Below, piece after piece: positions 18,626 to 25,957 of a stretch of 64,000 nucleotides of DNA. Each line of letters starts with the position of its first letter. The first letter of the stretch is position 1. Origin of the DNA: Domibacillus mangrovi. GTDB lineage: Bacteria; Bacillota; Bacilli; Bacillales; Domibacillaceae. The stretch covers positions 248,001 to 312,000 of the forward strand of contig NZ_MRWQ01000004.1 of the NCBI RefSeq assembly GCF_001906925.1, written 5' to 3'. A program made the position numbers and the translations under genes. The notes beneath the pieces were generated by a model that saw nothing but the letters and a program-made list of their open reading frames with translations, ran no database searches and had not been told where the DNA came from.

Positions 18626-19378
18626 GTGGTTCAAATAATCGATCGTATTTTAGAAGAGGTCCAGAATGGGATGTTAACGGCAGCAGAAGCAAAGGAAAAA
18701 CTGTCGACATATGAAAACTTAGGATTCGTGAAAATTGACCACCATCGGAAAAACAGACAGGGATTTCCAGAAATCGTATATGGTGAAGGGAAGTCAGCTG
18801 AACAGATTTTAACGATTGTCCAGTCACTTCGGGCGCGCAATGACTCTGTGCTGGTGACGCGCATTTCGCTTGAGAAAGCAGTCATTGTACAAAAGAATTG
18901 CCCAGAGTTTGAATATAATGAAATCGCTAGAACACTTGCCTGGACGGAAGAAAAGCCGAAAACAAATGGGTACATAGCGATTGTGTGCGCGGGCACATCT
19001 GATTTATCGGTAGCTGAAGAAGCAGCCGTGACAGCTGAAACGCTTGGTGTCAATGTCCGTCGTATTTATGACGTCGGAGTAGCTGGTCTGCACCGTCTGC
19101 TTGATAATATTGAAGAAATTCAAAACGCAGATGTCTCTGTTTGTGTCGCCGGCATGGAAGGCGCGCTGCCGAGCGTGCTCGGTGGACTGATCACAAACCC
19201 AATTATTGCAGTGCCCACAAGTGTCGGTTACGGAGCGAACTTTAACGGTTTATCGGCTCTTTTATCCATGCTTAATTCATGCGCATCCGGTGTTAGTGTC
19301 GTGAACATAGATAATGGATTTGGAGCAGCTTATAACGCCGTACTTATTCACCGCCTAGCGCATAAAGGGGAGAAATAA
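18626..19378 (+). CDS. larB: LarB, nicotinate dinucleotide carboxylase/hydrolase
   Basis: First enzyme of nickel-pincer nucleotide synthesis: it carboxylates the pyridinium ring of nicotinic acid adenine dinucleotide and releases AMP. The C-terminal half is PurE-like, with IVCAGTSDLSVAEEAA, RRIYDVGVAGLHRLL and VAGMEGALPSVLGGLI, the usual LarB signatures. The length of 250 residues is typical. The GTG start follows AAAAGG by a short spacing. It starts nine bases after gntK and is separated from larC1 by one base. Confidence 0.94.
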   Translation: MVQIIDRILEEVQNGMLTAAEAKEKLSTYENLGFVKIDHHRKNRQGFPEIVYGEGKSAEQILTIVQSLRARNDSVLVTRISLEKAVIVQKNCPEFEYNEIARTLAWTEEKPKTNGYIAIVCAGTSDLSVAEEAAVTAETLGVNVRRIYDVGVAGLHRLLDNIEEIQNADVSVCVAGMEGALPSVLGGLITNPIIAVPTSVGYGANFNGLSALLSMLNSCASGVSVVNIDNGFGAAYNAVLIHRLAHKGEK

Positions 19379-19379
19379 T

Positions 19380-20219
19380 ATGACGACACTTTATTTTGAC
19401 TGTTTCTCTGGCATGAGTGGAGACATGGTCATCGGTGCGCTCCTTGATGCGGGCGCCGACCCGGTAAAAATGGAAGCCGAATTAAAGAAACTGCAAATAG
19501 AAGAAGAATATGCGGTATCATGGGGAAAAGTGGTGAAAAACGGCATCACGGCGATAAAGTTTGATGTACAGTTGGCGGCTGAAAGCGGTCACAGCCATGA
19601 TCACGATCACACGCATAGTCATGACCACAGCCACGAACAGGGTCATACGCATAGTCACGATCACAGTCATGACCATGATCATTCACATGACCATCACCAT
19701 CATCACGCCCATCGCTCGTACAAGGATATTGTCGAGATGATTAAAGCGGCAGGCTTTAATGAAGAGGTCACACGTATGTCACTGGCGATTTTTAAAAAGA
19801 TTGGTGAAGCAGAAGGACACATTCACAGTATGCCGCTTGAAACGGTTCATTTTCATGAAGTTGGTGCGGTCGATTCGATTATCGATATTATCGGTGCGGC
19901 TATTTTAATCGATCAGATGGGCATCACATCCATTAAATCATCGCCGGTACCTGTAGGCACAGGTAAAATCCAAATTGATCATGGCGTGTATCCGGTTCCC
20001 GCTCCTGCGACACTTGAAATGTTAAAAGGGGTGCCGATCGCCAAAAGTGATATTCGTTTTGAGCTGACAACACCGACGGGCGCTGCGATTGTTTCCGTTC
20101 TCGCCGATGAGTTTTGTTCGATGCCATCGATGACAATTGATTCAATTGGGTATGGCGCTGGTACGAAAACATTTAAAGATCACCCGAATGTTTTGCGTGT
20201 AGTCGTCGGAAAAGAATGA
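19380..20219 (+). CDS. larC1: LarC1, N-terminal part of the nickel insertase
   Basis: N-terminal part of LarC, the CTP-dependent cyclometallase that puts nickel into the pincer nucleotide. The N-terminus YFDCFSGMSGDMVIGALLDAG is the family signature. Residues 71-111 hold 22 histidines in His-Asp/His-Ser repeats, a likely nickel store. HFHEVGAVDSIIDIIGAA and TTPTGAAI are conserved further on. The frame stops at 20217-20219, and larC2 continues in the +1 frame. In L. plantarum LarC is made by ribosomal frameshifting between two such frames; here the two frames overlap at 20203-20219. Confidence 0.93.
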   Translation: MTTLYFDCFSGMSGDMVIGALLDAGADPVKMEAELKKLQIEEEYAVSWGKVVKNGITAIKFDVQLAAESGHSHDHDHTHSHDHSHEQGHTHSHDHSHDHDHSHDHHHHHAHRSYKDIVEMIKAAGFNEEVTRMSLAIFKKIGEAEGHIHSMPLETVHFHEVGAVDSIIDIIGAAILIDQMGITSIKSSPVPVGTGKIQIDHGVYPVPAPATLEMLKGVPIAKSDIRFELTTPTGAAIVSVLADEFCSMPSMTIDSIGYGAGTKTFKDHPNVLRVVVGKE

Positions 20220-20223
20220 ACAG

Positions 20224-20703
20224 ATGATGAATCAGCGCCCTCCAGATCAGGAGCATATCGATGATCAAATGGTTAAAATGGAAGTGAATCTGGACGATAT
20301 TTCAGGTGAATGGCTCGGTTACGTAATGGAGCTGCTCTTTGAGGCGGGTGCTAATGACGTCTACTACACGCCGATCTTTATGAAAAAGAATCGTCCGGGT
20401 GTCCTACTTCAACTGCTTTGTTCAAGTGATTCAGTCCCGAAAATGAAGGATGTTTTATTTACTGAAACGACGACGCTCGGCGTGCGTTATTATCCGTTAA
20501 CAGTGCACAGGCTTGAGCGGGCTTTTATAAAAGTGGAAACCCCGTGGGGACCAGTGACGGTAAAAGAAGGATCTCATAACGGAGAAACGGTACAGCGAGC
20601 CCCGGAGTTTGATGAATGCCGGCGCATTGCCGAGAAACAAGGCATTCCACTCAAGCGTGTGTACGAGGAAGTATGGAAGCGTCTTGACGGGAAATGCGAT
20701 TAA
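20224..20703 (+). CDS. larC2: LarC2, C-terminal part of the nickel insertase
   Basis: C-terminal 159 residues of LarC, with VNLDDISGEWLGYVMELLFE, NDVYYTPIFMKKNRPG and TTTLGVRYYPLTVHRL. Added to LarC1 the total is about 438 residues, the size of a complete LarC. ATG 20224 is preceded by GGAAAAG, so independent initiation is possible; alternatively the ribosome shifts +1 around GAA-TGA at 20214-20219. The frame is open back to 20203, just after a TAG at 20200-20202. It is the last gene of the uronate/nickel-pincer run and is followed by a terminator. Confidence 0.9.
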   Translation: MMNQRPPDQEHIDDQMVKMEVNLDDISGEWLGYVMELLFEAGANDVYYTPIFMKKNRPGVLLQLLCSSDSVPKMKDVLFTETTTLGVRYYPLTVHRLERAFIKVETPWGPVTVKEGSHNGETVQRAPEFDECRRIAEKQGIPLKRVYEEVWKRLDGKCD

Positions 20704-20744
20704 AAATATGAAGCCATTCAAGAAATTTTAGACGAACATAGAAG

Positions 20745-20796
20745 AGGGTCCTGTCCCAAACGTCAGTATCATTGACTAGGACAACCCTTTTTTCTT
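20745..20796 (+). terminator. Terminator of the uronate/lar operon
   Basis: AGGGT-cc-TGTCC (20745-20756) pairs with GGACA-ACCCT (20779-20788), a two-base bulge, followed by TTTTTTCTTT. Confidence 0.7.
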
Positions 20797-20893
20797 TGAA
20801 AAAAACATTTTAGTGTCGTTCATACGCGAGTTGGTTTCATCTTAGCGAGAATGAAGGTGTATAGGATTGAATTGGACGTCGGATATTTATTGA

Positions 20894-21133
20894 ATGGAAG
20901 CTTATTTTAAATTGAACGGCAGTAAAATGCCGTATGAAGTTTCACCAATGGATGGGGTCGTTACTACCTTATTATCGACGGAACACGCGGTTGGAATCAC
21001 ATCAGAGAGTGGTGCGGGAGTTTTAATTAATACCGGGATTGACAAAGTGAATTTAAAAGGTCAATTTTTCACCTCTCATGTCAAACAAGGGGATAAAATG
21101 TGGCAAGATGACTTGCTTATTGAATTTGATTAA
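20894..21133 (+). pseudogene. Truncated PTS EIIA (glucose-type) domain lacking the phospho-His
   Basis: 79 codons matching the middle of a glucose-family EIIA domain (SPMDGVVTTLLSTEHAVGIT, GVLINTGIDKVNLKGQFF). A complete domain is about 150 residues, so both ends are missing; it stops at LLIEFD. The first active-site His is kept (H31 in STEHAVGI), but the phosphorylated His of the LIHIGID motif is Asn here (N46, LINTGID), so phosphotransfer should be impossible. No clear ribosome site precedes ATG 20894. It is most likely a relic of a sugar transporter once attached to this cluster; a regulatory stand-alone fragment is less likely. Confidence 0.75.
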
Positions 21134-21163
21134 CCGTCAATATATGATAGATAAAGGCAATTC

Positions 21164-21194
21164 GAATCCTGCCGGCTTTATCGTAGGATTCTTT
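21164..21194 (+). terminator. Weak hairpin after the EIIA relic
   Basis: GAATCCT (21164-21170) pairs with AGGATTC (21185-21191) and is followed by TTTAAT. Confidence 0.4.
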
Positions 21195-21232
21195 AATAGA
21201 TTGAAAAATCAAAATAGAATAAATGTTTCATA

Positions 21233-21300
21233 TTGACAAAAATAAAATAGGATGATAAGCTAATCTTAATTATTTTGTTTAGTAAATTAACTAATTAGCG
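21233..21300 (+). promoter_or_regulatory. Promoter and operator-like site of an apparently empty transcription unit
   Basis: A perfect -35 box TTGACA (21233-21238) is followed, after 17 bases, by the weak -10 candidate TAAGCT. Directly downstream, near 21271-21290, TTTTGTTTAGTAAATTAA repeats the core TTTGTTTAGTAAA of the uxaC operator, which suggests control by the same ROK repressor. No open reading frame follows before the terminator at 21421. Confidence 0.45.
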
Positions 21301-21327
21301 GATTAAAAAAACCACACGTATTATATT

Positions 21328-21369
21328 TTTTTCCTCCTCGAAGAGCACCTGTTCAGAAAGGAGGAAAAA
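21328..21369 (+). promoter_or_regulatory. Hairpin that pairs away an AGGAGG ribosome site
   Basis: TTTTTCCTCCT (21328-21338) is exactly complementary to AGGAGGAAAAA (21359-21369). The right arm is a strong Shine-Dalgarno sequence, but no credible start codon or frame follows (ATT 21371 gives four codons). Confidence 0.5.
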
Positions 21370-21381
21370 GATTAGAGTTTT

Positions 21382-21396
21382 TTGAAAACGTATACA
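21382..21396. promoter_or_regulatory. cre (CcpA) site
   Basis: TTGAAAACGTATACA fits the cre consensus WTGNAANCGNWNNCW at every fixed position. It sits inside the gene-less unit between the ribosome-site hairpin and the terminator. Confidence 0.65.
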
Positions 21397-21420
21397 AACC
21401 TGATGAAATAAAACAAAGAG

Positions 21421-21470
21421 GGTATCCTAAAAGCCGGTGTGACAATACTGACTTTTAGGATACCTTTTTT
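21421..21470. terminator. Strong terminator closing the empty unit
   Basis: Perfect 13-bp stem, GGTATCCTAAAAG (21421-21433) against its complement (21452-21464), then TTTTTT. It lies just beyond the 3' end of the araC-type gene on the other strand and may serve both directions. Confidence 0.85.
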
Positions 21471-21492
21471 GCACGAAGAGTAAACGGACTGC

Positions 21493-22689
21493 TTAGCCGT
21501 TAAATGTTTCACTTTGTTCTAAGTTTCGATCGTTACGCCAATCACTAGGTGTCTGTCCGGTTATTTTTTTAAAAACACGTGCAAAATAAGAAGCATCTTC
21601 AAAGCCGACAGAACCGGCAATCCAATCAATCGAAGAATGCTCTTTTTTTAATAGCCGCTTTGCCTCCTTGATGCGCAACTTCTGAAGATAAGCGGTCATC
21701 GTCATATTGGTTTCTTTTTTGAATTGACGGGAAAGGTGAGAGGGATGGGTATTTAACGAATCCGCAATCTCTTGTCCATTAAATGGATCTTTGAAGTGAA
21801 CATGTAAATACCGAAGTGCTCGTTGAATGAGTTGGGAAAAGCGGGATAATTCATTTTCTTTCACGAGCGCACAATATTCGATGCCCATCGACTCACTCAG
21901 CTTGGTCAATGTATTAATGCTGTCAATTCGTTCAATAGCGAGCGCGAATTTTTCTGATAATTGATGCAGCAAAAAAGGAGGAACACCGCCGCGATCCGCC
22001 GCAATCCGAAAAGTCGTATTTAAAATGATCATCATGTTTTTCGTTGCGCGCACAGGGCGATTCGGGAACCGCTCGGAAAAATCGAATAAAATCCCGCTTT
22101 CTTTTCTGATTTCAATCAGCCTTTGATCATCCCCGTGTTCAATTGCACGCATCATCTCATTGTTTAGCTTATAGCGCAGATTCACTAATTCCACATTAGC
22201 AGACTCTGCAAATGCATCAGCTTTTTGATCAGGAATGTCATGATGTTCAATAAATGAAATGGGTGCTTGCTGTAAAGCATGGCTCTGGTGCAAGATATTG
22301 GCCAAACTTTTCTGTTTCGCTTCGCTCATCAGAGGCAGATCGCGGATGAACGTTTCATCGAGTTGAAAGGGCGTATGTAATGTAGAAATATCGGGCATCT
22401 GGATGAAAAAAGGTCCGGCAATGATCGCCGTCTCCTCATCGAAAATACTCGCCGCAAATGTGAAACCAGCTTTGTTTGTATGAAAGTGACAGCGCTCTGG
22501 ATGTTGAAAAGCGGCTTCGCTCAATAAACGAAATGATTGCGTCTGCAGGGGGATGGACCCTTCCGAAGGCACATGAGACTCGTGTGATGCGATGACCATC
22601 CCAGAACGCCCGACCGCACATACATTCATATTCGTTAAATGAAATAATGTCATAAGGGTAGAAGATAAACGGATTGACTTCTGTATCAT
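21493..22689 (-). CDS. AraC-family transcriptional regulator
   Basis: 398-residue regulator. The C-terminal 100 residues form the double helix-turn-helix of AraC/XylS proteins (NGQEIADSLNTHPSHLSRQF and GSVGFEDASYFARVFKKITG). The N-terminal 290 residues form a sensory region not assigned to a family with certainty; its layout recalls regulators of sugar utilisation with a PAS/GAF-like front. ATG at 22689 has AAGGAAG upstream. It is transcribed divergently from beta-glucuronidase, so activation of uidA by a glucuronide or uronate is the likely role (inference from position). Confidence 0.88.
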   Translation of the reverse strand: MIQKSIRLSSTLMTLFHLTNMNVCAVGRSGMVIASHESHVPSEGSIPLQTQSFRLLSEAAFQHPERCHFHTNKAGFTFAASIFDEETAIIAGPFFIQMPDISTLHTPFQLDETFIRDLPLMSEAKQKSLANILHQSHALQQAPISFIEHHDIPDQKADAFAESANVELVNLRYKLNNEMMRAIEHGDDQRLIEIRKESGILFDFSERFPNRPVRATKNMMIILNTTFRIAADRGGVPPFLLHQLSEKFALAIERIDSINTLTKLSESMGIEYCALVKENELSRFSQLIQRALRYLHVHFKDPFNGQEIADSLNTHPSHLSRQFKKETNMTMTAYLQKLRIKEAKRLLKKEHSSIDWIAGSVGFEDASYFARVFKKITGQTPSDWRNDRNLEQSETFNG

Positions 22690-22822
22690 ATGTTCCTACT
22701 TCCTTGTTTGATGAACAAATGGATGTTAATAGTGTCCTCATAAAGCAATTATAGTCCTTTTTATAGAACAAGGATAGTCATATGATTTAAATGTAACCAT
22801 TTACAAAAGGAGTGTTGAAAAC

Positions 22823-24613
22823 ATGTTATACCCAATTATAACGGATACGAGAAGCATTATTGATCTTAATGGCATATGGAATTTCAAATTAGATACAGGC
22901 AATGGACTTGATGAAAAATGGTATGAGCATGCATTGACGGATACAATGAATATGGCTGTTCCGTCTTCCTATAACGATATCGGTGTCACAGCGGAAATCC
23001 GCAATCATGTTGGATGGGTGTGGTACGAGCGTGAATTTACCGTACCGTCTATTTTTTCATCTGAACGTATCGTTCTTCGTTTCGGATCTGCAACGCATAA
23101 AGCAAAAGTATATGTAAACGGCGAACTCGTTGTTGAACATTCTGGAGGATTTATGCCGTTTGAAGCAGACCTTAAAGGTCACCTGCAAAACGGAAAAAAC
23201 CGTTTGACCGTCGCAGTAGACAACATTCTGAACGAAACAACGCTTCCGGTTGGAAAATATGTGGAACGCGATGTGCCGGGTGTTGGCAAAGTGATCCGCA
23301 ATCAGCCGAACTTTGACTTCTTCAACTATGCCGGTCTTCATCGTCCGGTGAAAATTTATACAACACCAAACACATATGTACAAGACGTAACCGTTATACC
23401 AAATATCGATGGCGCTGTTCAGTACAAAATTGACATAGCAGGCGAAGCAGATGTGAAAGTAAGCGCGGTGGATGAAGAGGGTATCATCGTTGCTGAAGCA
23501 TCAGGTGCAGAAGGAACGATTCAAATTCCGGACGTAAAGCTGTGGAAACCGATGAATGCATACTTGTACACATTTAAAATCGAGTTAACAAAAGACGGCA
23601 GCACTGTGGATGTATATGAACAGCCAGTTGGCGTTCGCTCGGTAGAAGTAAAAGACAGCCAATTCCTCATCAACAACAAACCGTTTTATTTCAAAGGGTT
23701 CGGTAAACATGAAGATACAGCCGTTCATGGTAGAGGATTTGATGAAGCGGTTAACGTAATGGACTTTGAGTTGATGAAATGGATCGGTGCCAACTCATTC
23801 CGTACGGCTCATTATCCATACTCTGAAGAAATTATGCGTCTTGCGGACCGTGAAGGAATTGTTGTCATTGATGAGACTCCAGCTGTTGGCGTTCACTTAA
23901 ACTTTGCAGCGACATTGTTGGGCGCTAGTGAAAAGCGCAACACATGGGAACATATCGGGACTCACAAACAGCATCGTCAAATCATTCAAGAGCTCGTGGC
24001 GCGTGACAAAAACCACCCATGTGTCGTCATGTGGTCTGTAGCCAATGAACCAGCGTCCGAAGAAGAAGGCGCGCGTGAATACTTCGAGCCACTCGTTCAG
24101 TTAACAAGAGAGTGCGATCCACAAAAACGCCCGGTTACCATTGTGACGCATTTATGGTCTACGCCGGAAACATGCAAAATTGCAGAAATCGTGGATGTAC
24201 TCGCATTGAACCGCTACTACGGCTGGTACGTAGAATCAGGTGAGTGGGACATCGTCAAAGCACAGCTGCGTGAAGAGTTTGATGGCTGGCTCAAACGCTG
24301 CCCAGGCAAACCAATTATGTTTACTGAATACGGTGCTGACACCGTTGCCGGCTTACATGATGTCGCACCGGTCATGTTTACGGAAGAATTTCAAGTTGAA
24401 TACTATCGTGTAAATCATGAAGTGTTTGACGAATACAAAGAATTCGTTGGAGAACAAGTATGGAACTTTGCCGACTTTGCTACAAGCCAAGGCATTTTGC
24501 GTGTACAAGGTAACAAAAAGGGGATCTTCACACGTGATCGCAAACCGAAAGCATCTGCACACGAACTTCGCCAGCGCTGGACGAAAATTCCGGACTTTGG
24601 ATATAAAGGTTAA
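22823..24613 (+). CDS. uidA: Beta-glucuronidase
   Basis: Cytosolic glycoside hydrolase family 2 enzyme that releases glucuronate from beta-glucuronides. The three GH2 domains are present in 596 residues. Acid/base E409 lies in [12 protein letters not shown] and nucleophile E502 in [26 protein letters not shown] and [13 protein letters not shown] are also conserved. The Asn-x-Lys element that binds the sugar carboxylate in glucuronidases is N564/K566 ([14 protein letters not shown]), which separates it from beta-galactosidases. It has no signal peptide, so glucuronides must be imported; no transporter is present in the window. It feeds uxaC and the adjacent pathway. Confidence 0.96.
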   Translation: MLYPIITDTRSIIDLNGIWNFKLDTGNGLDEKWYEHALTDTMNMAVPSSYNDIGVTAEIRNHVGWVWYEREFTVPSIFSSERIVLRFGSATHKAKVYVNGELVVEHSGGFMPFEADLKGHLQNGKNRLTVAVDNILNETTLPVGKYVERDVPGVGKVIRNQPNFDFFNYAGLHRPVKIYTTPNTYVQDVTVIPNIDGAVQYKIDIAGEADVKVSAVDEEGIIVAEASGAEGTIQIPDVKLWKPMNAYLYTFKIELTKDGSTVDVYEQPVGVRSVEVKDSQFLINNKPFYFKGFGKHEDTAVHGRGFDEAVNVMDFELMKWIGANSFRTAHYPYSEEIMRLADREGIVVIDETPAVGVHLNFAATLLGASEKRNTWEHIGTHKQHRQIIQELVARDKNHPCVVMWSVANEPASEEEGAREYFEPLVQLTRECDPQKRPVTIVTHLWSTPETCKIAEIVDVLALNRYYGWYVESGEWDIVKAQLREEFDGWLKRCPGKPIMFTEYGADTVAGLHDVAPVMFTEEFQVEYYRVNHEVFDEYKEFVGEQVWNFADFATSQGILRVQGNKKGIFTRDRKPKASAHELRQRWTKIPDFGYKG

Positions 24614-24618
24614 CTATG

Positions 24619-24752
24619 AATCCCGCCACCATGGCGGGATTATTTGTGTTGATGGCGGGATTCCAGCAGCTGACGGCAGAATAACCGCTAGAATATGGAG
24701 AATCCCGCCGAAGTGAAGTGAAATTCCGCCAAACTCTTATACAATCCCGCCA
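24619..24752. repeat. Cluster of AATCCCGCC(A) modules in both orientations
   Basis: AATCCCGCC occurs forward at 24619, 24701 and 24743 and reversed (TGGCGGGATT) at 24632 and 24653, with a degenerate copy AATTCCGCCA at 24722. The first pair forms an 8-bp hairpin just after uidA that could terminate transcription. The same decamer appears after the glucosaminidase gene at 6344. Spacing is irregular, and no spacer/repeat order is seen. Confidence 0.6.
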
Positions 24753-24767
24753 TTAGCACAGCAAAAA

Positions 24768-24793
24768 AAAGCTTCCCCTTAAAGGGAAGCTTT
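24768..24793. terminator. Bidirectional terminator between uidA and the glycosyltransferase
   Basis: AAAGCTTCCC (24768-24777) pairs with GGGAAGCTTT (24784-24793). A run of A on the left serves as the T tract for the minus strand. The stem spans the stop codon of the minus-strand glycosyltransferase. Confidence 0.75.
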
Positions 24794-25945
24794 ATAAATG
24801 GCTTCGTATTTCTCAGCGGCAGCTAAATGAGAGTATTCATCTTCAATTTTCTTCCGGGCAGCGGCCGCAAATTGCTTCCCTTTTTCCGGATGATCGAGCA
24901 AATCAATCATGGCATCAGATAATTCTTCTACATTTTTCTCTGCTACGAGCAATCCATCAACACCATGATCGACAATTTCTTTCAATCCGCCAACTGCGCA
25001 TGCAATTAAAGGAGAACCAGATCCCATTGCTTCAAGTGCTGAAATCGATGTTGCTTCTTCCACGCCTTCTGAATAGACACTTGGCACTAATACAACGTCC
25101 GCCAGTGCATAATATTCTTTAATGACATGATGAGGGATCGCGCCTAACAATTCGACACTCGCCCCAATGCCCCGTTCAGCGATTAATTTTTTCATTTCAT
25201 CCATCGCTTCACCTGTTCCTGCATAAATCAGCTTCGCATTCGGGTATTTCTCAAGCACGGCAGGCAAAGACAAAATCGGGTAAATGACCCCGTTTTTCTT
25301 CGTTAAACGGCGCGGGACGAAAAACACAGGCGCATCAGCCGGCACACCATGCTTCCCTCGATAAGCTAATTTATTTTCCGCATCCGGTTTAAAATCATCG
25401 ACATTAATGAAATTACGAATCGCCGTTCCTTCAATGCCAGCTTCTCGTTTCACATAATCTTTAATGCGCGTATCAACTGTGATGATCGAGCGTGTTTTTC
25501 GGTACGCTTCAATTTCTTGAGCAAGCAAAAATGTCTCTTCTGGACTGCCTTTTAAAATATTCCCAGCCGACAACGCTTCATATGTCAAATAGCCGTGAAC
25601 CGTTGACACAACAGGAAGTCCTGCATCAAGTGCTGCGAACGTCGCATACACTTCCTGTGCATTCACGATGTCATAATTTTTCTCTTTTTGCGCTTCCATC
25701 AGCTTTTGAAGCATTTTCTTCCGCTTTTTTAAGCCGTATACAAACCCTTTTCCTTTCGACACTTTATTCATTAAAAAGCCCGGTCCGCGTACAGTTGCTT
25801 TTTGCTGAAATTCTGGAATATCGGTAAACGATAAAATATCGACTTCATGTCCGCGTGCTTCAAGCCCGGCTTTCAGCGTCGCCACGTGCACAGACAACCC
25901 GCCCGTATGCGGATAATGGTACACCGTTGCAAGCAAAATCTTCAT
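24779..25945 (-). CDS. Glycosyltransferase, GT4 family
   Basis: Cytosolic or membrane-associated retaining glycosyltransferase with a GT-B fold, 388 residues. The N-terminal acceptor half begins MKILLATVYHYPHTGGLSVHV (glycine loop). The donor half shows VPRRLTKKNG, YAGTGEAMDEMKKL, LGAIPHHVIKEYYALADVVL and the nucleotide-sugar motif EGVEEATSISALEAMGSGSP with the E-x7-E pattern. Its start is 12 bases after the csaB stop, so the two form one transcript. It probably adds a sugar to the secondary wall polymer that CsaB modifies; donor and acceptor are unknown. Confidence 0.9.
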   Translation of the reverse strand: MKILLATVYHYPHTGGLSVHVATLKAGLEARGHEVDILSFTDIPEFQQKATVRGPGFLMNKVSKGKGFVYGLKKRKKMLQKLMEAQKEKNYDIVNAQEVYATFAALDAGLPVVSTVHGYLTYEALSAGNILKGSPEETFLLAQEIEAYRKTRSIITVDTRIKDYVKREAGIEGTAIRNFINVDDFKPDAENKLAYRGKHGVPADAPVFFVPRRLTKKNGVIYPILSLPAVLEKYPNAKLIYAGTGEAMDEMKKLIAERGIGASVELLGAIPHHVIKEYYALADVVLVPSVYSEGVEEATSISALEAMGSGSPLIACAVGGLKEIVDHGVDGLLVAEKNVEELSDAMIDLLDHPEKGKQFAAAARKKIEDEYSHLAAAEKYEAIYKASL

Positions 25946-25957
25946 TCCGACATCTCC

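Noticed and set aside
19380-20703. larC as a disrupted pseudogene
   Set aside because: Both halves are intact and together full length, and a frame-split larC is known to be functional in another species.
21328-21369. T-box or other amino-acid riboswitch in the gene-less leader
   Set aside because: No T-box bulge sequence, no specifier loop and no downstream biosynthetic or synthetase gene; only a simple SD-pairing hairpin is supported.
24619-24752. Possible CRISPR-like array of CCCGCC repeats
   Set aside because: Modules are only 9-10 bases, occur in both orientations at irregular spacing, and there are no cas genes.
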